From positions 186,001 through 250,000 of the forward strand of contig NZ_LYPL01000005.1 of the NCBI RefSeq assembly GCF_001662075.1: 64,000 bases of DNA. Direction: 5' to 3'. Of this stretch, positions 44,913 to 53,079 are shown piece by piece. The notes under the pieces were generated by a model, which did no database searches, was not told where the DNA came from, and saw nothing but the letters and a program-made list of their open reading frames with translations. Numbering within the stretch: the first letter of the stretch is position 1; each line of letters starts with the position of its first letter. The DNA is from Rhizobium bangladeshense (GTDB lineage Bacteria; Pseudomonadota; Alphaproteobacteria; Rhizobiales; Rhizobiaceae). Both the position numbers and the translations under genes were made by a program.

Positions 44913-47909
44913 GTGAGCAGCTTTTACGAACGTCCTATTCTTAACTCGCCTTACCGCGCCCCCGAATTCCATCATCCGCTGGATAAGAACGGTCAGCCTC
45001 TCGACGGCGAGCCGCGGCAAGGTCGTCGCGCGTCGCGCTTCATCGTCCCGGTCCCAGCATCGCGTAAGAAGGCGGCGGCATCCCAAGCGTCCCTTGATCT
45101 CGAGACGTACAATGAGAACGCGTTGATCAACGCGATCCGAGGACACCTCGACGCGTGGCGAAAGCTACACAATCCGGCAGATTGGGGTGTAACAGCGGCG
45201 ACGCAGAGACTGCTGGAGCATTGGCGGATGCACGAGTTCAACGGACCTAAACCTTTCTTCTGCCAGGTTGAGGCCGTCGAGACGATTATCTGGTTGACAG
45301 AGGTGGCTCCGAAGCGTGCCGCCACCAAGGCCTTCATCAATGACTTAGCTGCCGCCAATGCCGAAGCAAATCCGGCACTGTTCCGCCTGGCGATGAAGAT
45401 GGCGACGGGCAGCGGCAAGACGACCGTGATGGCAATGCTGATCGCATGGCAAACAGTTAATGCAGTCAGACGGGGATCGAAGGACTTCTCCCGCGCCTTT
45501 CTAATTATCACCCCAGGCATCACGATCCGGGACCGGCTGCGAGTCCTGCTACCCAGTGAAGCCGACAACTACTACGAGACGCGCGAGATCGTCCCGCCGG
45601 AGATGCTGCCGGATATTCGCCGGGCCGAGATCGTCATCACAAATTACCACTCGTTTCAGCACCGCGAGACGCTTTCTCTCCCCAAGGTCGCTCGCAGCTT
45701 CTTACAGGGCAATTCGCCGGAGCCGGTGAAGACCACCGAAACCGATGCGGACATGCTCAAGCGGGCGTGTGAAAAACTGCTGAACTTCGACCGCGTCAAT
45801 GTGATCAACGACGAAGCGCATCACTGCTATCGCCACAAGGTGGATGGAGACGATGAAGGGCCCCTGACCGGCGACGATAAGAAAGAGGCAGCCGAGAACG
45901 AGGAAGCAGCCCGACTTTGGATCAATGGTATCGAGGCGCTTGACCGAAAGCTGTCGAAGGGCGTTCGCGCCGTATACGACCTCTCTGCGACTCCATTCTT
46001 CCTGAAAGGATCGGGATATCCGGAAGGTTTTCTGTTTCCATGGGTCGTTTCTGACTTCAGTCTGATCGACGCGATCGAATGCGGCATCGTGAAGCTTCCC
46101 CGCGTCCCGGTAACGGACAATCTCGTTCAGACAGACTCGGTAATTTATCGCGATCTCTGGAAGCACATCGGCAAAGACCTTCCCAAAACCGCAGCCGGTG
46201 CGAATAAGCTCAGCCCATTCGATCTTCCAAACCAGCTCAAGACTGCCCTGAGTGCCCTCTACAGCCACTACGAGGGTGAGTTTGAACGGTGGCAACGCGA
46301 AGGAATCGAGGTTCCGCCGGTCTTCATCGTGGTCTGCCAGAACACGGCAATCTCGAAGCTTGTATTTGAATGGATCGGAGGTTTCGAGCGAGGTGATGCC
46401 GAAGAAGGCGAACGCGCTGCATTCCATGCAGGACATCTCGAGCTATTTCGGAACTATGACGAGAACGGCACCAGGTTGCCGCGGCCGCGAACACTGCTCA
46501 TCGACTCGCGTCAACTTGAATCCGGGGACGTACTAGACAAAGGATTCCACGAGGCCGCCAAAGCGGAGATCGAGCAGTTCAGGCGCGAGATGGCGGATCG
46601 AGAAGGCGCCGGCAGTATCGCGACCGCAACGGACGAGAGCGCGCTGCTGCGCGAGGTGATGAACACCGTCGGCCGTCCAGGACGCCTCGGCGAGCAAATC
46701 CGCTGCGTTGTATCGGTGTCGATGTTGACGGAGGGGTGGGATACGAACACCGTCACCCACATTCTGGGCGTTCGTGCCTTCGGCACGCAGCTTCTGTGTG
46801 AACAAGTGGTCGGCCGCGGGCTACGTCGCCAGTCCTATGAGCTGAACCCCAAGACCGGCCTGTTCGATGTCGAATATGCGGATATCATGGGCATTCCCTT
46901 CGACTTCGCATCTGCTCCCCAGGTCGCGAAGCCGACCAAGCCGAAGCCTGTGACCCGCGTGCACGCGGTCAAGGAGAGGGCGAGCCTTGAGATAGTCTTC
47001 CCACGGGTCAGTGGCTATCGGCGCGAACTACCATCTGAGAAGCTGGAGGCTGTCTTCAACGATGACAGCCGTCTGGTAATTACGCCCGAAGACATCGGGC
47101 CGACTTCGGTTGTGATGGAGGGCATTGTTGGCGCAGGCGTCACCATTACGCCGGCCGTTCTCGAGCGCCTGCGACCATCCGAGATCAGCTTCAATCTCGC
47201 GAAGCACCTTCTCTACACCCATTTCCGTGATGATGACGGCTTTCCCAAGCAACATCTCTTTCCGCAGATCCAACGGTTGGCGCGCCGGTGGCTGGACGAG
47301 GGCTACCTCGTCACGAAGGGCGTGCCGGTCGGGGCGATCCTCTACCAAGACCAGCTAACCCGCGCGGCCGAGAAGATCGACATCGCGCTCACGCGCGGCG
47401 GCGAAGGTCGAATCATCGCGGTCCTGGATCCTTACAATCCCAAGGGATCCACGCGGCACGTCAACTTCATCACATCAAAGCCGTGCTGGACGACCGGGGC
47501 TCGGCCTGCAAAGAGCCACATCAGCCATGTCGTCCTCGATTCAACCTGGGAGGAACAGCTCGCGCTGACGCTGGAGGGGCACCCGCGCGTCATCGCATAC
47601 GCCAAGAACCAGGCGATGGGTTTCGAGGTTCCCTACCTCGACGGTGGCGTCTTACGCCGCTACCTCCCCGATTTCCTTATGCGGCTTGATGACGGCAGGG
47701 CGGAGCCGCTGAACATGGTTCTGGAGGTCAAGGGCCTTCGCGATGAAGCTGACAAGGCGAAGTCCCAGACGACGAGAGACCTCTGGGTGAAGGGCGTCAA
47801 TGCCCTCGGTGGCTTTGGCCGTTGGGAGTTTGCCGAGTTTCGGGATTGGACTGTGATGGAGGAGGACTTCGCTGCCTTGGTCAAGCAGTACGCGGGAGAT
47901 CGGTCGTGA
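44913..47909 (+). CDS. Type III-like restriction endonuclease subunit (helicase plus PD-(D/E)XK nuclease)
   Basis: Motor and nuclease subunit of 998 residues from GTG 44913, which follows CGGGGGGCG; an upstream GTG (44859) lacks a ribosome site. It has an SF2 translocase: Walker A MATGSGKTT (about 163-171), DEAH box in NVINDEAHHCYR, DLSATPFF, and the later VVGRGLRRQ motif. The C-terminal nuclease reads PDFLM (Asp920) and VLEVKG (Glu938, Lys940). This matches the BPTD_3080-type restriction endonucleases related to type III Res. It begins a six-gene operon containing the methyltransferase. Confidence 0.9.
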   Translation: MSSFYERPILNSPYRAPEFHHPLDKNGQPLDGEPRQGRRASRFIVPVPASRKKAAASQASLDLETYNENALINAIRGHLDAWRKLHNPADWGVTAATQRLLEHWRMHEFNGPKPFFCQVEAVETIIWLTEVAPKRAATKAFINDLAAANAEANPALFRLAMKMATGSGKTTVMAMLIAWQTVNAVRRGSKDFSRAFLIITPGITIRDRLRVLLPSEADNYYETREIVPPEMLPDIRRAEIVITNYHSFQHRETLSLPKVARSFLQGNSPEPVKTTETDADMLKRACEKLLNFDRVNVINDEAHHCYRHKVDGDDEGPLTGDDKKEAAENEEAARLWINGIEALDRKLSKGVRAVYDLSATPFFLKGSGYPEGFLFPWVVSDFSLIDAIECGIVKLPRVPVTDNLVQTDSVIYRDLWKHIGKDLPKTAAGANKLSPFDLPNQLKTALSALYSHYEGEFERWQREGIEVPPVFIVVCQNTAISKLVFEWIGGFERGDAEEGERAAFHAGHLELFRNYDENGTRLPRPRTLLIDSRQLESGDVLDKGFHEAAKAEIEQFRREMADREGAGSIATATDESALLREVMNTVGRPGRLGEQIRCVVSVSMLTEGWDTNTVTHILGVRAFGTQLLCEQVVGRGLRRQSYELNPKTGLFDVEYADIMGIPFDFASAPQVAKPTKPKPVTRVHAVKERASLEIVFPRVSGYRRELPSEKLEAVFNDDSRLVITPEDIGPTSVVMEGIVGAGVTITPAVLERLRPSEISFNLAKHLLYTHFRDDDGFPKQHLFPQIQRLARRWLDEGYLVTKGVPVGAILYQDQLTRAAEKIDIALTRGGEGRIIAVLDPYNPKGSTRHVNFITSKPCWTTGARPAKSHISHVVLDSTWEEQLALTLEGHPRVIAYAKNQAMGFEVPYLDGGVLRRYLPDFLMRLDDGRAEPLNMVLEVKGLRDEADKAKSQTTRDLWVKGVNALGGFGRWEFAEFRDWTVMEEDFAALVKQYAGDRS

Positions 47910-48910
47910 AGAAGGTGCTCTGGGTGAAGTTCGGTTGGTCCGAATACTACCGCGGCGGCTCAGTCGATGGCAACTTCGGCTGGCTGAAGGACGCGAAGGG
48001 CAGCAAGAACGAAGGGAAGGGCCATGAAGCCTTCAACTTCATGCCTATCAATGGCACCTATTATTGCTACGTTCCCCCTCAGAAAAAGGAATACGCTCCT
48101 TGGAACGAGGACAATCACGGGTGGACCGTACTCTGCCTCGCGAAGCACCCGAAGCGTAGCGGGATACACATCGTAGGTTGGTACGAGGATGCGACACTTT
48201 TAGGAAAGTGGCTGAAGCCTCCTCGGGACAGAGCACGCACTGAGGTGGAGGATGAGGGCTCAGCCTACGGTTGGTCTTATTGCATCAAGAGCAAATCCGC
48301 CTTCTTGGTACCTCCAGAGAATCGAACAATCCCATTTTCACATCCTTCGGTGCGGCAAGGTAAGTTTTCCTTCCTGGTCGGGCCGCATATTGAGCCGAAA
48401 CCTGAAAAAAAGGCCTTGCTGAAAGTTCTCACAAACCGCCTTGATCAATTGCGCGCCCTTGCCGTCCACCAACCTTCAGAGGAAGCAATCCCGGATCCGG
48501 AACTGAATCCTTCTGATCCGTTGACAGGATTCGGTTCCCCTGAGCACAGGAAGCAGGTGGAGAAGGCGGCGGAAAAGGCAGTGATTGCCTACTATGCAAA
48601 AAGAGGATTTGAGAGCCACGACATGACAAAGGTGAAGTGCGGATATGACTTTCTCTTCAGGAAGGGTTCGGCCTCCCTGCACGTTGAGGTCAAGGGTACC
48701 TCGAGCGAGAATGCCGGTTTCTTTCTCACTCGCAACGAACATGATGTCGGCTTACAGAATGACCCGGCATGGCGCATGGCCATGGTGACGAAGGCCTTGT
48801 CAGACAATCCTGTCGTCCAGGTATTCGATGCCAAACAACTTCGGAAAGCCTTTGACCTTGCGCCTTACGTCTACCTCGGCCGGCCGGTCGTCGAACCGGA
48901 GCCTGCGTAA
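47906..48910 (+). CDS. DUF3883-domain protein inserted between restriction and methyltransferase genes
   Basis: A 334-residue protein starting at GTG 47906, overlapping the preceding TGA (GTGA). The N-terminal half (1-160) begins KKVLWVKFGWSEYYRGG and resembles no family I can name with confidence; it may be a reader domain. The C-terminal region (about 215-325) is DUF3883, a PD-(D/E)XK relative: GYDFLFRKG, SLHVEVKGTSS, FFLTRNEHDVG. Such domains are common in defence operons. Overlap on both sides (next gene begins at its final base) ties it to the restriction system; it may be an extra nuclease or a specificity factor. Confidence 0.82.
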   Translation: MKKVLWVKFGWSEYYRGGSVDGNFGWLKDAKGSKNEGKGHEAFNFMPINGTYYCYVPPQKKEYAPWNEDNHGWTVLCLAKHPKRSGIHIVGWYEDATLLGKWLKPPRDRARTEVEDEGSAYGWSYCIKSKSAFLVPPENRTIPFSHPSVRQGKFSFLVGPHIEPKPEKKALLKVLTNRLDQLRALAVHQPSEEAIPDPELNPSDPLTGFGSPEHRKQVEKAAEKAVIAYYAKRGFESHDMTKVKCGYDFLFRKGSASLHVEVKGTSSENAGFFLTRNEHDVGLQNDPAWRMAMVTKALSDNPVVQVFDAKQLRKAFDLAPYVYLGRPVVEPEPA

Positions 48911-51870
48911 TGGCACGTGCACCTAAATCTCCTCGCATTATTGATACGCTGAAACATGAGGGCGCGAGCCGCATAAACATTCCAACGGCCGAGATGGAGA
49001 GCTTCTTCCGACGGGACGAGGACACCTCTCCGATGCCGCCGGTGCACTATCCGCGGGCTCGACCTCTTCCCCACGGCGTGACACGGACCGTGGAAGAACC
49101 GGGCAAGCCCGAACTGATATGGAACGGTGCGACCATCACCATCTCCGACGAGCAAATGCAGGAATTGACCGAGACAGGGCGGCTTACCCTATCGGATGCG
49201 CAACTCGTCTGGCGTGGGAAAGACCGTCAGGATTGGTCGGACCTCGTGGTCAACGTGCCGCCGCTTTACATTCAGGAGAAGATCCACCCCAAGGCTATCA
49301 TTGATGACCTGAAGCGCCGGTCGGCGGCGAACCGGGAGGCGCAGACGGACGCGCCGGATCTTTTCGCCGACTTCAACGGCATCGAGCCTGACCAGCGTGC
49401 CGAGTTCTACCAGCACGACCAGCACTGGTCGAACCGCATGATCCTGGGGGACAGCCTGCAGGTGATGGCGAGCTTGGCCGAACGCGAGAGCCTGCGCGGC
49501 AAGGTGCAGTGCATCTTTTTCGACCCGCCTTACGGCATAAAGTTCAACTCGAACTGGCAGGTCTCGACGCAGTCGCGGGACGTGAAAGACGGCAAGCAGA
49601 CCGACATCAGCCGAGAGCCTGAGCAAGTCAAAGCATTCCGGGACACCTGGAAGGACGGTATCCACTCTTACCTGACTTATCTGCGGGACCGCCTGACGGT
49701 AATGCGCGACCTGCTGACCGACAGCGGATCAATCTTTGTGCAGATCGGCGACGAGAACGTCCATCGAGTGCGCGCAGTAATGGATGAGGTGTTTGGTGCG
49801 GAAAATTCAATTGTCGATATAGTATTTGCCAAAACCGTTGCACAAACGTCAGAATTCTTACCAGGAATTACAGACTATTGCCTTTGGTACGGTAAGATCC
49901 GGGAGAAGACAAAATTCAAACCACTCTTGAAGACGAAAGAAATTGGTGGCGAGGGAACCAGCGGCTATCGTTTTCATGAAAGTGGCCCTTTCGACTGGCG
50001 TCCACTTACCCAACAGGAAAAAACGGGAGTAGCTTTGGTCCCGACCAGTGGACGGCTTGTTGCGATTGGCGACCTATCCTCACAAAGGCAGGGTCGCTCT
50101 TCGGGTGCGAATTCGGCTATGGGCTTTCCGATCGAGATGCACGGGAAACTCTTCAAGCCTTCCGGAACCCGCGGGTGGTCAACCACTAAGGAAGGTATAT
50201 CTAGGCTAAAGCGCGCAAACCGGATCTATTCTTCAGGGACTGGATTGGGATATATTCGCTATCTCGATGACTACAACACGTTGCCTCTTAGTAACGTGTG
50301 GACCGATACGGTTGGTCAGGGCCAATACAGTGGTGAAAAGCTATATGTTGTTCAGACGGGTAATCGCGTTATAGAACGCTGCGTCTTGATGGCCACTGAC
50401 CCCGGTGATCTCGTCCTCGACCCTACGTGCGGCTCGGGCACTACTGCCTTCGTTGCCGAGCAATGGGGGCGGCGCTGGATCACTATGGATACGAGTCGCG
50501 TTGCGCTAGCACTCGCCCGCACGCGGCTGACGGCAGCGCGATATCCTTGGTATTTGCTAGCCGACAGCCGTGAAGGCCGTTTGAAGGAGGCGGCACTGAC
50601 ACAGCGGCCGCCGACCGACACGCCCGTTCGCAACGACATCCGCCAAGGATTCGTCTACGAGCGCGTTCCACACATCACGTTGAAGTCGATCGCCAACAAT
50701 CCGCTGATCGATGAAATCTGGGAGAAGTGGCAGGCAGTGCTCGAGCCTCTGAGGATCGAATTGAACCACCTTGTCGGTAAGGACTGGCAGGAATGGGAGA
50801 TCCCACGGGAGCCGGATAAGTTGTGGTCAGACAATGTTCGTGGCGCCCATAAAGCCTGGTGGGACGCCCGCATCGCTCGCCAGACCGAGATCGATGCCTC
50901 AATCGCGGCACGGGCCGATGTCGAATATCTCTACGACAAGCCGTACTCCGACACCAATCGCGTTCGTGTCGCCGGCCCCTTCACCGTGGAAAGCCTTTCG
51001 CCGCACCGCGTGCTGCCAGCCAGCGAAGAGGAACTGATTGATAATCTCAAGGCCGCAGAAGGCCGGCGCTCTGTCGCCGACGCCGATCTCGCGGGCCAAG
51101 ACTTCGCAGCGATCGTCATTGACTATCTCAGGACGGAAGGTGTTAAGCAGCAGGACAAGGGCGACCGCATCACCTTCGACAGCCTGACGCCCTGGCCGGG
51201 CGGAAGGTTCATCGGAGCGAGCGGCACCTTCATCGAGGGCGAGAGCGGGCCGGAGCGTCGTGCCGCAATCCTGATCGGGCCCGAATACGGCACGGTCGGG
51301 CGGCAGGACATCGTCGCTGCTGCGCGCGAGGCGGTCGATGCCCGCTTCGACGTGCTGATCGCCTGCGCCTTCAACTTCGACGCCCATTCATCAGAACTTG
51401 GGAGCCTGGGCAGCCTGAGAATTCTCAAGGCCCGGATCAACCCCGACATGCACATGTCGGAGGAGCTGAAGAACACCGGGCGCGGCAACATGTTCGTCGT
51501 CTTCGGCGAACCGGACGTCGATATTCTCGACGATGGCGGGCCGCAGATCCGTGTCAAGGTGAACGGCGTCGACGTGTTCGACCCGAACACAGGAGACATA
51601 CGCTCGAACGACACCGCCGGCATCGCCGCCTGGTTCGTCGACACGGACTACAACGAGGAAAGCTTCTTCGTCCGCCACGCCTACTTCCTCGGCGCCAACG
51701 ATCCCTACAAGAGCCTGCGCACGGCGCTCAAGGCCGATATCGACGAGGACGCCTGGGCGACGCTATATTCGGACACGTCACGCCCGTTCGAACGCCCGGC
51801 AACGGGCAGGATTGCGGTGAAGGTCATCAACCATTTCGGTGATGAAGTGATGAAGGTGTTTGGGGTTTGA
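48910..51870 (+). CDS. Type III-like site-specific adenine DNA methyltransferase
   Basis: A 986-residue methyltransferase. The catalytic DPPY motif is in CIFFDPPYGIKF (about residue 205) and the SAM-binding motif DPTCGSGTTAFVAEQWG follows about 290 residues later, the beta-type order of N6-adenine enzymes. The long C-terminal part (about 600-986) includes segments with nuclease-like or reader-like character (GGRFIGASGTFIEG) and probably recognises DNA. It should protect host sites and guide the restriction subunit. Its ATG overlaps the preceding stop (TAATG), so the operon is translationally coupled. Confidence 0.9.
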   Translation: MARAPKSPRIIDTLKHEGASRINIPTAEMESFFRRDEDTSPMPPVHYPRARPLPHGVTRTVEEPGKPELIWNGATITISDEQMQELTETGRLTLSDAQLVWRGKDRQDWSDLVVNVPPLYIQEKIHPKAIIDDLKRRSAANREAQTDAPDLFADFNGIEPDQRAEFYQHDQHWSNRMILGDSLQVMASLAERESLRGKVQCIFFDPPYGIKFNSNWQVSTQSRDVKDGKQTDISREPEQVKAFRDTWKDGIHSYLTYLRDRLTVMRDLLTDSGSIFVQIGDENVHRVRAVMDEVFGAENSIVDIVFAKTVAQTSEFLPGITDYCLWYGKIREKTKFKPLLKTKEIGGEGTSGYRFHESGPFDWRPLTQQEKTGVALVPTSGRLVAIGDLSSQRQGRSSGANSAMGFPIEMHGKLFKPSGTRGWSTTKEGISRLKRANRIYSSGTGLGYIRYLDDYNTLPLSNVWTDTVGQGQYSGEKLYVVQTGNRVIERCVLMATDPGDLVLDPTCGSGTTAFVAEQWGRRWITMDTSRVALALARTRLTAARYPWYLLADSREGRLKEAALTQRPPTDTPVRNDIRQGFVYERVPHITLKSIANNPLIDEIWEKWQAVLEPLRIELNHLVGKDWQEWEIPREPDKLWSDNVRGAHKAWWDARIARQTEIDASIAARADVEYLYDKPYSDTNRVRVAGPFTVESLSPHRVLPASEEELIDNLKAAEGRRSVADADLAGQDFAAIVIDYLRTEGVKQQDKGDRITFDSLTPWPGGRFIGASGTFIEGESGPERRAAILIGPEYGTVGRQDIVAAAREAVDARFDVLIACAFNFDAHSSELGSLGSLRILKARINPDMHMSEELKNTGRGNMFVVFGEPDVDILDDGGPQIRVKVNGVDVFDPNTGDIRSNDTAGIAAWFVDTDYNEESFFVRHAYFLGANDPYKSLRTALKADIDEDAWATLYSDTSRPFERPATGRIAVKVINHFGDEVMKVFGV

Positions 51871-51872
51871 GC

Positions 51873-52694
51873 ATGAAGATCGCAAAGCCGCTCAACATCG
51901 TCCAAACAACCTTCAACGAACTTTGCGGGAAGGGTGGCGGAATCGGCGGAGGCCCAGCACGATCAAAAGTTCAGCAACTCCTGCACGAGGGCAGTAAAAA
52001 GCTGAATAAGTTCGCGTTCGACGAAATCACAGACCAGTTGGCCAAGTTTCCCGATCGCGACCCGTGGCACGTCTGCTTCGCCGTCGGGCTAGGATGGGGG
52101 CATCTAGCCCAGATACACGACGACTTTACGGACAACGCGACGAAGGTCCTCTCAAGTCTTGATATTACGTCACTTGGCAAGGCGAAGGCATTTCACCTTG
52201 AGCGCGGCCCGACCCCGATCGAACAGTCTCTCACAGGCGGCTATGCGATGTTTCAGAAGGTCAGGCTGCCCGAGGGCCTTCCGAATGACCTTGCGAGCTA
52301 TCGCCGCGCGCAAGAAAGGTGGCTGCAGCCAATCCTTTCGAAATCCAACGAGCGGCCGCGCTACATCGGCAGTTGGAATGCAACCGCCATGTTCATGGTG
52401 GCACTGTTCTCCAAACCTGCGTTGGCATCCACACTCAAGAATCGAGAAGTCATGCTTCCGCCAGGAGGGCCGATTTATATGGCTTTGTCGCTGTTACACC
52501 AGGCCAAGTTGATTTCCCAAAAACCTGCGGGAAGCGCACTTGATGACGAGGCATTCGAACCGGGCGCCATCTATGAAAACAATGCTCTGATGGACGAACT
52601 CCTCAAGGGTAAATCGGATTGGAGCATATTAGACGTTCATAGTGGCCTCTACATGCTCGGAACACGCCACAACCTTTCTGATCAGTGGGCGTAG
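51873..52694 (+). CDS. Unknown protein in type III-like operon
   Basis: A 273-residue soluble protein, ATG 51873, two bases after the methyltransferase stop (an in-frame TTG at 51867 is possible). It contains NIVQTTFNELCGKGGGIGGG near the N terminus and mostly helical sequence thereafter (GLGWGHLAQIHDDF, YIGSWNATAMFMVAL). I recognise no domain. Tight spacing puts it in the restriction operon. Confidence 0.8.
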   Translation: MKIAKPLNIVQTTFNELCGKGGGIGGGPARSKVQQLLHEGSKKLNKFAFDEITDQLAKFPDRDPWHVCFAVGLGWGHLAQIHDDFTDNATKVLSSLDITSLGKAKAFHLERGPTPIEQSLTGGYAMFQKVRLPEGLPNDLASYRRAQERWLQPILSKSNERPRYIGSWNATAMFMVALFSKPALASTLKNREVMLPPGGPIYMALSLLHQAKLISQKPAGSALDDEAFEPGAIYENNALMDELLKGKSDWSILDVHSGLYMLGTRHNLSDQWA

Positions 52695-52700
52695 CTGAAC

Positions 52701-53069
52701 ATGAAGCGGGAAAACTTCGACCACGGATTCAGCGCCGCGGACTGGAGGAAGGCCAAGGCCGAAGCCCTGACCGTTCTCAGGGAAAGAGCGAAGCGCGGTG
52801 ACCCAATCACCTATTCGGATCTCGTGAGCAAGATTTCGGCAGTTCGGATGGAGCCACATGATCCGCGGCTCGCCCATTTTCTTGGTGAAATTTCTGCCGA
52901 GGAACACGAGGTTGGCCGCCCCCTTATCACCGCGCTGGTGGTTCACAAACACGATCTGCAACCGGGCAAGGGCTTTTTCGAACTTTCACGATCGCTTGGG
53001 TACTCCTTCGTTGATGAGATCGAATTCTGGAGCGATCAGATCGACCGACTGCGCACACAATGGAAGTGA
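52701..53069 (+). CDS. Small unknown protein in type III-like operon
   Basis: A 122-residue soluble protein from ATG 52701, six bases after the preceding gene. It begins MKRENFDHGFSAADWRKAKA and includes DLVSKISAVRMEPHDPRLAH and GFFELSRSLGY. No known motif; it may be a regulator or adaptor of the helicase that follows 10 bases later. Confidence 0.78.
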   Translation: MKRENFDHGFSAADWRKAKAEALTVLRERAKRGDPITYSDLVSKISAVRMEPHDPRLAHFLGEISAEEHEVGRPLITALVVHKHDLQPGKGFFELSRSLGYSFVDEIEFWSDQIDRLRTQWK

Positions 53070-53079
53070 GGTGGTAGAC

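Noticed and set aside
45702..46436. Minus-strand frame inside the restriction subunit
   Set aside because: It covers the DEAH region of the real gene and has no start-site or motif support.
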